Source: Tenrec ecaudatus
Lineage: Eukaryota; Chordata; Mammalia; Afrosoricida; Tenrecidae
Length of the DNA: 64,000 nucleotides
Reading direction: 5' to 3'
Assembly (NCBI RefSeq): GCF_050624435.1
Contig: NC_134536.1
Location: 131,470,758 to 131,534,757 of the forward strand
In this document: positions 23,421-34,189 of the stretch, one piece after another
Layout: every line of letters begins with the position of its first letter
Position numbering within the stretch: the stretch's first letter is position 1
Notes under the pieces: generated by a model
Databases searched by the model: none
Seen by the model: only the letters and a program-made list of their open reading frames with translations
What the model was told of the DNA's origin: nothing
Translations under genes and position numbers: made by a program

Positions 23421-24407
23421 GCTAGTACGCATCTCCATGGCAGAGCTTCCCCCACCAGCTGCTGATCCCCACAGCAAGATGCACACAGTGGCAAGGATCA
23501 ACCGGTGGCCCCTCCCAGGCTAGCAGGGCTCACAGGAGGAGATCAGGCTGGTCAAGACCCTGCCAGATTTGGAGCCCAGAGAGGCTATGACCCAGAGCCA
23601 AAGGAATGCTTCTGCCGGTTCTGATCTGGGCCAGGCTCGGCCTCGAGGCACAATTGAGTTCATCCGCCAGAAATGTTCTCTGAACCTAAACCTTCTTTAA
23701 GAAAGCATGATGGAAAATCCACAGATGGGTACACGAAACATATGGTCGGGTCTGAGGTTCTCTGGCCTGACTGGGAAGCCCATGAAAACAGAGGCAGTTA
23801 CCTCGCTTTGCTGCCCTCTCCCCCAGTCCCCTGCCCCACAGAGATCCCTGAGCATGGCCATTCCTAAATACGCCACTGCCAGTAAAGTCACTCTACCAGG
23901 ACACCTATAAATAGAGTCAGGTGGAAAGTTACACAAACAGAATTAGGGCATCCTCAGTTCACATCGGGCACTCTGCTCCCTGTCAGCTCAGGTCAGGATC
24001 CTGGCCTCCCCTCCTGACTTCCAGACCTGCTTGAGTCTAGAGCCCCAAATCTGTGGTGGGTACCCCCAGCCTGAAGATTTCGGTGACAGATACCCATGTC
24101 CAGCACTGCTATTGGGGCCAGTGGAGGAGGAAACACAGTCATGCCCTCAGAGAGCCACAGTCTGTAGGGTGTGACTGAAGGAGAAAAAAAGGCGGGGGGA
24201 ATCTCACTTCCAGGGAGAACACACCGTGAGTCCTCCCTACTTCCTCCTTCTTCTCTTTCACATGTAGCTTGGTACTCTCTACATGACCTGCTTGAGACAA
24301 AACAGGGAGGGGATCTCTTCCTCATTGTAAAAGGAGGGAAAACTGGGTGGCCTAGGGACCCTGGGTTTGCTAAAGGTTTCCTCTTGCTATCATCTCCCTG
24401 TCGTAGG
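23421..24407. other. Unassigned sequence
   Basis: No gene or named repeat recognised. Short open frames only. Confidence 0.35.
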
Positions 24408-24893
24408 TGTGGCAGTTACATAATCTCTTGTCAACTTGAGTGAAGGGGTGGAGTCTAGCCTGTCAATCAGGTTATAGCCAATGAAGTCTCTGTGTGGGCA
24501 TGGCCTTCTCCTGAGGATTCTGGGAACTCCTGTCTTCCTCCCTGGAGTGGGACATGCTCTCTCTCTGCTACAAATTCCCGTTGATGAGCCACATGGGGCT
24601 ACACTGATGGAGCTAGTTCCCTGGTGCTAGAGGAGCCTCATGGAGACCCATGCCAGTGCTGAGATGCTTCCTCCACCACTCGATCCATCAGTATCGTTGC
24701 ATAGACTGAGTGAGTCTGAAGAGGAACTTATGGACTCGTATCAGACATATGGGCTTATATCGGATTTATGGACTTGATCTGAACTGAGCTGGGATGTTTT
24801 ATCAATATACAATTACTCTTTGATATAAAGCTCTCACTTACATGCATATGAATGTCATCGGATTTGTTTCTCTAGTCAACCCGGAAAAACACA
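24408..24893 (+). mobile_element. Solo LTR, family A
   Basis: Starts TGTGGCAGTTACATAATC and ends near GGAAAAACACA; it is the reverse complement of the 22476 copy. A 'gatataaagctctcactta' signal lies near the 3' end as expected of an LTR polyadenylation region. No target duplication seen. Confidence 0.7.
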
Positions 24894-25020
24894 ATCTGTG
24901 TCTCTGCTTCCTCAGCTTTGAAGTGGAAATCATTGCAATACCTACCTCACGGAGGCATGTGAAGAACTGAGTGCATAGTGGAAGTCAAGTAATTAAAACG
25001 ATACCTGCCACTGAGCAAGC
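24894..25020 (+). mobile_element. MIR, 3' part
   Basis: 'cctcagctttgaagtggaaa', 'tacctacctcacggagg' and 'gaagaactgagtgc' follow MIR order. Confidence 0.65.
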
Positions 25021-25562
25021 TCTCAGACACTACTGCGGTTACTACCGCCCATCTGTTTGTTTGGAGCACTGTAATGGCTTGTATGTTGCTGTCGTGCCAA
25101 AAGATATGTCTCTGGTATTTCAAGTCCCTGCAGGGTCACCCATGGTGGGAGTTTCCAGACTAAGAAGACAAAGAAGAAGGGCATGGTGATCCACGTCTAA
25201 ACACAAGCAATAGCACACAGTTGGCCAGTGTTGTGAATATTGCTGAAAAATTGTCTGATATAGGCTGAAAGATGAGCCTCTCGGGTTCGAAGACACCCAG
25301 GGAACTGCCTCCTGACAGTAGATTTGACCTGAATGAAGTCGACGGTGCGAAGCTTTGGAGACTTTTGGTTGCTGATGTGGCATGACTCAAGAAAAGAATA
25401 AATAGATGCAAGCCACTAATAATAGTAACATGTGATAGGTGAGGTATGAATCTAGGAAAATCGTAATTGTCAGAAATGAAATAGGAACCTCTAAGTACCA
25501 GTGAGCTTACCCGGTCAACTATTGGGCACTTTTGGCCAGCCTATTACGCTGGGAATGAGAAG

Positions 25563-25919
25563 TTGCAGAGAAGGGTGTCACGTTTAAGACCTATCCTGAG
25601 GTACAACGGTGTCAGTGATAGGATCATTTCCACACACCTCAGAGCAAGACCAGGTCATGTGACTGACAGCCCATCACTAATAACAAAGTTAAGAATGGGA
25701 AGAGTTTACCAACTACTCCAGTCTGATATTGATCCAAGATGTGATCAGGATGGGTTGCTAATCGACATCTGGAAGGCAAAAGTTAGAAACAAAGAAGAAA
25801 GCTTGGCAGTCAGAAGATATGGCCTTGGTGCTGGAAATCGTGGAGGGGGTTTGATCGAATTAAGCAAGGTCAACAGCACATCCAAGGCAAATAGCCCTTT
25901 TCAACAACGTAAACGGTAA
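25563..25919 (+). pseudogene. Decayed RTE endonuclease domain (118 codons still open)
   Basis: The frame matches the endonuclease half of the RTE ORF: DRIIS near residue 20, YQLLQSDID near 50, then a degraded catalytic block. The usual GDWNAKVGN reads IDIWKAKVRN, so the catalytic N is replaced by K, and the preceding glycine is lost. The frame ends at FQQRKR, where the SINE insertion follows. The openness is chance survival; the enzyme would be dead. Confidence 0.7.
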
Positions 25920-25944
25920 TGAGATATGATGGCGATGAAATACC

Positions 25945-26125
25945 AGACACAGAAGCAAAGCCCCATTGCTGTGGAGTCAATTCCCAGAACTTCCAGCAGC
26001 CCCGAATAGGGGTTTGGAGACTGCCAGTCTTCATGGAAGCAGACAGCCTCATCTTAGTCCCTCAGAGTGATGAATGGGTGTGAAGCGGTCCATGTTACAG
26101 TTAGCAATCCCACACCTAACCAACA
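25945..26125 (-). mobile_element. AfroSINE inserted in the RTE element
   Basis: 'ccccattgctgtggagtcaa', 'cttcatggaagcagacagcc' and 'tacagttagcaatcccacac'. RTE sequence resumes at 'catgagggaccatttagatg', which continues the interrupted coding line, so the SINE is younger than the RTE copy. Confidence 0.75.
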
Positions 26126-26861
26126 ACAACATGAGGGACCATTTAGATGGAATTTACAGGAATCGAATCAACTATAGCTATGCAAAGGGACAATGGAGAA
26201 ACTCAATATCTTTAGTCTGAGCAAGGCCAATAGCTGACTGTAGAACAGACCATCAATTGCCTACTATGTAAGTGAAAGGTGAAAATTGAAAATTAAGATA
26301 TGTCTATGAGAGCCAAAGCACGGCCTTGAATATATCCCACTTGAATTTAGAGATGATTTCAAAAGTAGACTTGATGCACATAACTCTAATTTCAGACACT
26401 AGAAGAGTACAGGGATGACATAAAAATACGATGCACAAAGAAAGCAAAAAAAAATCATTTTAAAAAACAGGAACGAAAGTATCAACACATATACTAGAGG
26501 CACTCTGAACCTAGCTCTTGAACACAGAAGAGCTAAAGCAGAGGGAAGACGCGATGAGGTAAAAGGGCTGACCAAAAAATTTCAGAGTGTTTCAGAGAGA
26601 CAAAGTAAAAAATTAAAGCGAGATATGCAAAGGCTTGGAGTTCAAAGCCAGAGCGATAAACACGTTTGGCATTTCTCAAGCTGAAAAATGGAAGAAAACA
26701 ATTGAAACCTTAAGTTGCAAGATCGAAGGATTCTATTACAGGAAGCATCAAAAGAAAATGGAAGGACTACACAGAGGCTCAGTGCCTTAAAGAACTGGAC
26801 CAGGTCCAACCATTTCAAGAAGAGAAGAAACTAAAGGAAGTCATCTAAGCTCAGTGACTCA

Positions 26862-26935
26862 AAAACTCAAATATGCCATCGAGTTGATTCCAACTCATAG
26901 TGACCGCTGGCCAAAAAACCCATAAAAACCAAGGG
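26862..26935 (-). mobile_element. AfroSINE scrap in the RTE element
   Basis: 'tatgccatcgagttgattcc' and 'aactcatagtgaccgctgg' are an AfroSINE tail. Only this part remains. Confidence 0.6.
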
Positions 26936-27149
26936 TCCAGGAATTTACAGAACAAACAAATGCAATATTGGAAACATCACTCTTCTACGCCAAGAAATTC
27001 AGAACAGAGCCCATCTGTTTTGAAATATATATATTTGGACCCATTTCAAAGACAGCTGACCCCCAAAATGTAGGACTTATCAAACAATATCATTTAATAT
27101 CACATGCAGTAAAAGTTTGCTGAAGATCATTTAAAAGCAGTTGCAGCAG

Positions 27150-27720
27150 TACATCAATGGAGACAGCCAGAAATTCAAGGTGGATTCAGAAGAGGATTTG
27201 GGATAAAGAATATCATTGATAATGCTAGATTGGTCTTGGCTAAAATAAAAAAATATCAGAAAAAATGTTTACCTGTATTTTGTTGGCTGTGCATAGGCAG
27301 TTGACTATGTGGATTATAATAAACTTTGGATAGCATTGTAAATCATGGAAACTCCAGAATATTTCAATGCACTCCTAAAGAATATGTCTGTAGATGAAAG
27401 GGCCACCAGCCATTCACACAAAACAAGGGATGCTTGTTAAAATCGTATGCTGAATAACTAACCTGAGGGGCTGTGCCGGAAGAATAAGGTGGCCTCAGGG
27501 TTGGAGGAAGGCTCATTGACAATGTGCAGTCTATAGATGACGGGATCTTGATGGATTTGAATGAAGAGGACTTGAAGCACTTGCTGTTGAAGATCAAAGA
27601 CCACAGCCTTCTGTGTGGATTACACGTCAGTATAAAGAAAACAAAGCTATCACAGCCAGACCCACGAACAACATCAGGAAAAATGGAGGAAAGTTGAACT
27701 TATGAAGGACTTCACTTTGC
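27150..27720 (+). pseudogene. Decayed RTE reverse transcriptase
   Basis: Recognisable in shifting frames: 'caaggtggattcagaagagg' (QGGFRRG-like), 'gactatgtggattataataa' (the VDYNKLW finger motif) and 'ctatagatgacgggatc', where the YADD active site reads SIDD, keeping the two aspartates. Between them 100 or so bases including the GCxLSP box are deleted. The block ends at 'ataaagaaaacaaagctatc'. Confidence 0.65.
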
Positions 27721-27759
27721 TTGGATCCACAATCACTCTCAGCATTCATGCGAGCAACA

Positions 27760-27860
27760 GTCAAGAAATCAGACATTAGGCAAGCCTATCAACCTATTAG
27801 ACATTAGGCATTAGACAATCAGACATTAGGCAAAGAGTCAAGAAATTGCATTAGGCAAAG
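27760..27860. repeat. Short slippage repeat (agacattaggca)
   Basis: The segment agacattaggca recurs three times and a caaga-attgcattaggca variant once, inside the RTE 3' coding end. Looks like local duplication after insertion. Confidence 0.7.
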
Positions 27861-28444
27861 CTATTTCAAAAGACCTTTTAAAATATTAAAGAGCTCAGGT
27901 ATCACTTTGAGCACTAAGGTGCCCCTGACCTAAGCTATGATAGCGTCAGTCATGTCATGTGAAAGATAATCAGTAAATAAGGAAGACTGAAGAAGAATTT
28001 AAATGATGGCGTTGGCCAATAGTATTGGAAGCAGTTGGACTGCCGGAAGGATGAACAAATTGACCTGTCAATATGTGCCTGAAGCAGGGATAGCGAGACT
28101 TCCACTCGTGTACTTTGGACATATTATCAGGAGAGACTGTGCCCTGGTAAAGAACAGCATGCTTGGTACAAGAGACGTTCAATGGAGAAGACGAAGCCCC
28201 TCAATGAAACAGACGGACGCAGTGGCTGGAACAATGGGCTCAAACGTCACAATGATTGTGAGGATGCTGCAGGAGACTGGGCAGTATTTTGTTCTGAGTC
28301 AGAATGGACTGGCTAGCACCTAACACCAATCGTGACGTTACTCTGGCCACTACTATTTCATCTGCTGTCCTGGTGACTGGCCACTACCAAGGCAGTCCCT
28401 GACTCATCACTGCTCCATGCCAAACAAGATGGAGATGATGGTAA

Positions 28445-28800
28445 CCCATAAGGTTTGCATTGGCCGGTTTTGGCAGGTAGATTAAATCATCCAACTTTCT
28501 TTCTAGTCCACCTTAATCTGGAAGCTCTGCTGAAAGCTATTCTACATCCTAGAAGCATACAAGCCCCTGATGGCAAATGGTGGAGACTGTGCATGAGTTT
28601 CATGGGGAAAGAGATATGCTTGGCACAAAGTCAACTGACGAGAGGAAGGCCCTCGGTGAGATGAATGAACACAGTGGCTGAAAACATGGCCCGACACCCA
28701 ACAATTATGAAGACAACCCAGAACCAGGCAGTGTTTCATTCTGTGACACATGGGGCCATTATGAGTCAGAACCAATTTGCTGACACCTAACAACAATAAG
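28445..28800. mobile_element. RTE copy with inverted 5' part
   Basis: 28445-28560 is RTE leader in minus orientation (cccataaggtttgcattggc, 'taatctggaagctctgctga'). 28568-28800 is the RTE 3' end in plus orientation ('gagaggaaggccctcggtga' and tail 'ttatgagtcagaaccaattt'). This head-to-head layout is what twin-primed LINE insertion produces. Confidence 0.65.
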
Positions 28801-29469
28801 ACTAGTAACATGCCTTCATCCCCACACTTGTTCATCTCACTTCCCAATTTTCTTTTTAATAGTTCTCCCATCAGGATATGGGGTCTATACGCTGTCTCCT
28901 TGTCTGGGCAGAACTGAGCTTGTAACTAACCTCAAACCTGTTTTCCCTGGCATTCTTGTTGTACAAACAATAAATAATCATTTTAACTGGATAGTCTGTT
29001 ACTGAAAGCCCTCTAATGGGTGGAACGGTATTTCAAACCACATAAAACAGCCTGGAGATGCTTTTAGCATGAGGCCCCTCCCCCAACTTTGCAGGTCCTA
29101 CTTACGGTTGCGGTCCTTAGTGGCTCTCCATCACCTTCCTCCACCCCGTAGAATACTCTTCTATCCCCTCTCCCCTTGGAGTGTATAGCCTTCACCTAGA
29201 GTCTGCAATTCTCCTCCCACAGCCAGCCAGTCTGTCTGATTCAGGGAGGATCCTGCTTCTCCCCTCCAACCCGAGGGGAAATCTGACCTAGGAGGTGGCC
29301 TTGCTATGCTGATCTCCTTCTATGTGCGGACTTGGAGCCACTAGCCTGAGCTACATGAATTTATGCACAATATCTGCAGCAATTTCAAGAATGACTTGAT
29401 AGGGTATTGCTGCTGGGCCCAGGGATCAGGAGGAGGGGGAGGAGAAGGAAAAGAGCTATATGATTCTAA
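28801..29469. other. Unassigned sequence
   Basis: No gene or repeat recognised. Pyrimidine-rich near 29090-29270. Confidence 0.35.
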
Positions 29470-29625
29470 CTGGTAAGGGTTCAAGCCCACAAACTGCTTC
29501 TTAAGACACAGTTGAGGCAATCGGCTCCCACAAAGATTTACAGTTTGAGAAAACACCCCTACTCTGCCCTGTAGGGCTGCTCTGAGTAGTAATTTTGATT
29601 TGAGTTTGCCGGTTTGTTTTTTATG
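29470..29625 (+). mobile_element. AfroSINE, partial
   Basis: 'aagggttcaagcccacaaac', 'aagatttacagtttgag', 'ctctgccctgtagggctgct' and a worn tail. Confidence 0.7.
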
Positions 29626-29689
29626 AAACGGGAGAAATAATACAGACTCAATCATCAGTTTTCCATTCAACAACTCATACATGCTTTGT

Positions 29690-30400
29690 TTTTCTCATTC
29701 ATTGCAATCCCCTCAATGTAACATTAAATACTCAACTTCCTCCCTCTGTTTCCTCTTCCCAGACCTCCTTTCCTAACTCTTCGGAATTTTGTCCTTGGGT
29801 AAATGCTGCCCTTTTGATCCCAAATGGCTGATGATTCTACGAGGTTCAGACCTCACCAGTGTAATGCTCCCCTTGTAGACCCATCTGTTGTTGGGCTGAA
29901 GATTAAGCCACCATGTGAGCTCAGTTACAGACCTGAAGGCTAATTAAGCCAGTAGCCTCAGGAGTTCCACCTGTCTTCCAAACCAACAGACATGGTCTCT
30001 TTTATGATGTTGAATGGATCCACATTATTCTTCCATACAATCCAAGATGGTAGAATGCGGCCCAAGTTATTAATGGTAAGTGGGCACCATCTAGTTCTTC
30101 TGATCTCCAGGTGGTGAAGGCTGATAATCAAGTTGTCCATTAGACTTATTGTCTCTGTGCGTCTTTGATTTTCATCACTCTACATTCCTCCTGATAAAAG
30201 AGAGAGAGAGAGAGAGAGAGAGATCAGCAGTTTACCTTAGGTAGCTGGTCATGAGCTCTTAAGACCCCAGTCACTCCTCACCAAAATAAGATGGGACGTA
30301 GCACCTGTCTTTGCATATTAGTTAAGCCAATTGACATGGGTGTTTCCAGAGATTACATCTTGAGCCCCTAGACTGAGGGTAGTGTATCTTGTTCTGCCAT
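29690..30400 (-). mobile_element. Afrotherian L1 3' UTR
   Basis: Parallel to the L1 block at 40945-41555: 'aaatgctgcccttttgatcc', 'ggctgatgattcta', 'gggcaccatctagttcttct' and 'catgagctcttaagacccca'. Contains a (GA)n at 30199. Non-coding 3' UTR in reverse orientation. Confidence 0.7.
30199..30222. repeat. (AG)12 microsatellite
   Basis: Pure AG units inside the L1 3' UTR copy. Confidence 0.93.
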
Positions 30401-30466
30401 TAGGGAGCACTCTCTCTACTTTCAGGAGCCTTTCTTTCTCCATGCCCACCTCTTGAAAGCAAGAAA

Positions 30467-30650
30467 CCAGTTGCCGTCCAGTTAACTCCCACTCATGACA
30501 ACCCACGGCAACCCCATGTGTCAGAGCAGCTCTGTGCCCCATGAGGCTTCCCAAGGGCTGAGCTCTTTGAGCCGTAGATGGTGAGGTCCTTCTGCTGGGG
30601 ATGCCTCTGGGTAAATTCGATCAGCCACCCTTTCAACATGCTTTCAGTCA
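30467..30650 (-). mobile_element. AfroSINE
   Basis: Tail 'aaaccagttgccgtccagtt', 'cccactcatgacaacccacg', 'ggtccttctgctggggatgc' and 'gggtaaattcgatcagcca'. Confidence 0.75.
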
Positions 30651-30712
30651 TTGCACCCCTCAGGCAACCATTTTTTCCACCTGCACTTGCTCTGTGTGTC
30701 CTGGTATCTCTC

Positions 30713-30714
<2 letters not shown>

Positions 30715-30744
<30 letters not shown>
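30715..30744. repeat. (TG)15 microsatellite
   Basis: Uninterrupted TG units. Confidence 0.96.
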
Positions 30745-30745
<1 letters not shown>

Positions 30746-30779
30746 TCTCTTTCCTGGCTCTCTTTTCCTCTCTCTCACA

Positions 30780-31170
30780 CACACAGAGCTCGGTAAATGG
30801 GAGACAAATATTTGCTGACTTCCCGCGACGCCGTGTTGATGTCTACCAGGCTGTCCCCGAGTTTGCCCTCAGTTTTAGAATGTAAATATTTTCTTTCCGG
30901 AGGGTGATAGACACTTGCAAATGGCAGTGGAAGGCAGATGGGCTTTTCTTCTCCCAGCCAATAAGGATTTCAGCTCTAGGAGCCTCCGTAAAGCAGAGAC
31001 CACCTGCGCCATCACTGGGTTCTGCTTTGCTTTGCTTTTTATTGGTAGCAGAAGCTGAGCCTGGGTGGGTGCCATTGTCCTTTGCGTCCACAACCTGAAT
31101 GCGTTTGCTTGTGGACAGCCGTCGCTGGGACTTTGGAAAGATTATGCATTTGCATGACGTCTGTGAAGAC
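30780..31170. promoter_or_regulatory. Candidate conserved non-coding element with octamer and CRE-like sites
   Basis: Repeat-free block. It holds a perfect octamer ATTTGCAT (31148-31155) that overlaps a CRE-like TGACGTC (31155-31161), plus 'ccagccaataagg' with an inverted-CCAAT look near 30955 and aaatatttgctgac near 30810. POU proteins bind the octamer and CREB/ATF the CRE. The function here is inferred only. Confidence 0.33.
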
Positions 31171-31303
31171 TCACCCTGCCTTCTCTCCGGCAGCCCATCC
31201 CAAGTCCCCTGGGGCCAGGTCTAGTGCACAGCAATGAGGTCTGGTCCCCTCCCCTACTTCCTGGGACCAGGTAAATGAGGCATTCTGAGCTCTTCATAAG
31301 GAG

Positions 31304-31455
31304 CCTGGTTGTTCAAAAGTTTGTGGCCAATTGCACACCTGAAAGTTGGCAGTTCAAACCCACTCAGTAGCTGCTCACAAGAACAACCAGGAGAGCTGCT
31401 TCCGCAATGAGCACAGCCATGGTAACCCTGGAGCACAGCTGGACTCTGTGACGCA
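31304..31455 (+). mobile_element. AfroSINE variant
   Basis: 'cctgaaagttggcagttcaa', 'acccactcagtagctgctca', 'aaccctggagcacagctgga'. Matches the second AfroSINE subfamily. Confidence 0.7.
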
Positions 31456-31811
31456 GGAGTTCCCATCGACCCACTGGCTAAAAGCTTGCTCCTGCTCCAT
31501 CTCCCCACCTAGCTCCTCAGCTATCTGCCCCACTGCCTGGTTGGCAGTCATCCCCCACAACATTTGCCTCTGAACCTCCATCTGGGAGCTGAGCTGTCAC
31601 CTTCTTCAACATTGGGTGACTAATAGTGAAACAGATTCCTCTGTGAATTCAGAGCAGGCAGGGAGACTTCAGCTTGGGCCCCTTTGCCATTCCCTGTGAG
31701 GGGGTGACATGGTCTCACGGTAGCATGACTTTTCAACATCTGCATACAGTCTACTTTGTTCCTTGAATGCACGAATGAGCTAAGGTGCCTTGGTTAAGAC
31801 AGTTCACCTGG
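31456..31811. other. Unassigned sequence
   Basis: Nothing recognised. Confidence 0.35.
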
Positions 31812-32068
31812 ACTTAGGCTGCTCTGACTCGTGGGACCCTAACGTACAACAGAGTGACATACTGCCCGTCTTCATGACCGTGTCCGTCCCATTCTTTGAG
31901 GGCTTTCTTGTTTTGACTGCTCTTGTGTTCTACCACACACAGGGATGATGGTCTTCGCTGGTGACTGGCATTAACGATGGTATGCCCAACGCGGGGAGTC
32001 TTGTCATCCTTGATGCTAAGGATCACTCTGGCTGGATTTCCTCTGAGGCGAATTTGCTCATTCTTCTG
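31812..32068 (-). mobile_element. RTE-type LINE, 3' part
   Basis: Minus-strand copy: 'cctaacgtacaacagagtga', 'cttcatgaccgtgtccgtcc', 'taaggatcactctggctgga' and 'tttgctcattcttctgg' match the reverse complement of the RTE 3' coding end. Diverged and probably an older subfamily. Confidence 0.55.
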
Positions 32069-32178
32069 GAAGGAGCTCTGTGGCACAGTCACTTGCTCAT
32101 TGAGCGGCTCACTACCAAGTCATTGGTTTGAGGCCACCAGGGCCTCCACGGGAGAAAAATGAGACTGTCTACTGGAAA
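32069..32178 (+). mobile_element. AfroSINE, head half
   Basis: 'ggagctctgtggcacagtca', 'caagtcattggtttgaggcc' and 'ccacgggagaaaaatgagac'. Abuts the RTE remnant. Confidence 0.7.
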
Positions 32179-33339
32179 TATTCAAAGTTTTGGAAACGCA
32201 AGAGGCATTGATTGATCGGGTGACTGAGTCGGGAATCAATTTGATTTGAGGGTGACAAATCTTTGAGTTTGAGTTCTGACAGTCTGCGTGTTTGAAAGTT
32301 TTCACCTGGGCCCAGCTCCTGCAATCCGGAGCAGGTGAAGAGGTGCAAACTGTAAGCCCCAGGCACTCTTCCAAAGCAAATACAAAAGGGGGCTTGGGGG
32401 TGGTCTCCAGGATTTGGTTGGGTGCTAAAGAGTTTGAAATTTCAGAGACTGAAAAAGACCCTTGGGCAGAGCAGGGAGCTAGGACCCTGCATCTCTCCAT
32501 CCTCACCCCACCCTCTTTTCAGGTGAAAGGATATCTGGGAAGTGGGGGAAGTTTCTTTCTCTAGATTGAGCTTAACTGGGAAGATTCTGTCCGACTTCTG
32601 TGCGGCATGAGGTATTCTGATTCCTTCAGCTAAAATCTTTCATCTACATGACTCCCAGGCATGAGGTGAGGGAGGGAGAGGGACACAACCCTAGCTATGG
32701 GTCTTGCCCATCAGCGGTCGCCCTTTTCTGAGGCTGACAATGACAGAGCCAGGAGGGGTGTTGGTTCTTCTTGACCAATCTTCTCATTTTGGACTGGGGA
32801 AACTGAGACCTGGGAAGAGGACGTGACTTGCCCAGCCTCAGCTCTCAGGGTCCCAGTCTAGAATGCAGACTTCTTGATGCTTATGCCAGGGCTCCTGGCC
32901 CCTGGTTAGCTATGAAAATGTCCTGTGGGGGACCACAGGTGAAGAAACTTCCCTGGCCTGGAATTTCCTTGGGTCAGCCCTTAAGTGTGGTTTGCTCCTA
33001 CCACAGGGCACCCCCTTTGCCCAGGCAGGCCAAGCAAATGGGCTCCACATTTGGGACCCCATGCCAGGAATCTGAATTACTCTCCCAATTCATCTCCCAA
33101 TCCCAGGAGACTCAGCACTGTGTTGAAGCAGGTCTGTGGGAGAACTAGTCTTCTAGGTTCACTGCCTCTGTTTCCATCCGCCATTGGTTACATTCAGGAT
33201 CTACAGTTCTGGCTACAAGTTAGAACCTTTAACATTTTCTATGCCAGGACAGGAGCCCCCCCCCCCCCACACACACACAGACTAATGGAACCAGAATCTA
33301 TGAAGGTACAGTCAGATATTGCGTGTGTGTGTGTATGTT
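32179..33339. other. Mostly unassigned, with a MIR piece
   Basis: 32779-32880 (actggggaaactgagacctg, 'gacttgcccagcctcagct') is minus-strand MIR. The rest shows no gene or repeat I can name. Confidence 0.45.
33256..33279. repeat. Poly-C (13) then (AC)n
   Basis: Thirteen C residues followed by ACACACACAC. Confidence 0.93.
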
Positions 33340-33419
33340 TCAAATAATTTTATTTATTGAAATATAACATTCTTCTAGGAAATTATATTTATCCATGTTT
33401 TGGTCTTTTTCAGATTTCT

Positions 33420-33680
33420 TTTAAAAAATAATTTTAGTGGAGGCTCTTACAATGCTTGTTATAATCCATACGTCAATTGTATCCAACATATTAGTACATA
33501 CATTCCATTGTTCTTTTCTAGACATTTACTTTCCATTGAGCCCTTGGCATCAGCTCCTCTTTTTTTCTTCCCCAACCCCCCAACCTTCATGGCCCTGGAT
33601 AGATTGTAGATTATTAATTATTTTTAAATCTCACACCGACCGCTGTCTCCCTTCCCCTCTGGTTTCTGTTGTTTTTCCCT
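33420..33680 (-). mobile_element. Afrotherian L1 3' end fragment
   Basis: Poly-T side 'tttaaaaaataattttagtg', then 'gaggctcttacaatgcttgt', 'gagcccttggcatcagctcc' and 'tctcacaccgaccgctgtct'. Same family as 51205, 59189 and 60147. Confidence 0.8.
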
Positions 33681-33785
33681 GAAATTATACTAATCCCAAA
33701 TGCACACAATTTGATGAATGTCCACAAAATGAACCTATCCATGGAACTAGCATCTATTTTTTTATTGTTAAACATTTATTCCCAT

Positions 33786-33948
33786 TTTTTAAAAAAACAT
33801 TTTAGTAGGGGCTCATACAACTCTTATCACAATGCATACATATACATACATCAATTGTATAAAGCACATCTGTACATTCTTTGCCCTAATCTGCCACCCA
33901 GAACTCTCCCTCCCTTCCATGTCCCATCCCAGTCTCCCACCCCGTCCC
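33786..33948 (-). mobile_element. Afrotherian L1 3' end fragment, short
   Basis: 'aaacattttagtaggggctc', 'atacaactcttatcacaatg', 'attgtataaagcacatctgt'. Truncated directly at the AfroSINE that follows. Confidence 0.8.
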
Positions 33949-34107
33949 CACTGCCTTTGAGTCAATTCTGGTTCCCAGCTACCATATATAGGTTTCTGAG
34001 GCTGAAGCACCCTTATCCATTTCCCCAGGAGCACAGGATGGCTTTGAATTGTTGACCTTCCAATGATCGGCCCAAGTGTTTAAATAACGGAACCACCAGG
34101 GGGGCTT
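33949..34107 (-). mobile_element. AfroSINE
   Basis: 'gcctttgagtcaattctggt', 'gatggctttgaattgttgac' and head 'aaccaccaggggggct'. Confidence 0.8.
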
Positions 34108-34189
34108 ACCCTTCCTAAATTAATAGCTAAACTTGACTTTTAACATTCTGGATTCGTGCATGTTGCCTATTTCTGAACTTCATTACAAA

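Larger units (their letters stand above)
25042..28330 (+). mobile_element. RTE/BovB-like LINE, nearly full length
   Basis: About 3.3 kb element running from the leader (cccatctgtttgtttggagc) through an APE-type endonuclease, a linker, the reverse transcriptase and the 3' UTR (ggacgcagtggctggaacaa) to the tail 'gagtcagaatggactggcta' and cacctaacacc. The reading frame is broken by stops and shifts, by a SINE insertion at 25945-26125 and by a deletion near 27440 that removes the segment after the reverse-transcriptase fingers. It is the fullest autonomous-type LINE in the window and the reference for the other RTE fragments. It is inactive. Confidence 0.85.
33340..34189 (-). mobile_element. Old L1 3' UTR, interrupted
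   Basis: Pieces 33340-33419, 33681-33785 and 34108-34189 ('ttttatttattgaaatataa', 'gcacacaatttgatgaatgt', 'gattcgtgcatgttgcctat') read as one ancient L1M-type 3' end in reverse. It has been split by two younger L1 3' fragments and an AfroSINE. Confidence 0.55.

Noticed and set aside
27364..27597. 77-codon minus-strand frame
   Set aside because: Antisense of the RTE reverse transcriptase remnant.
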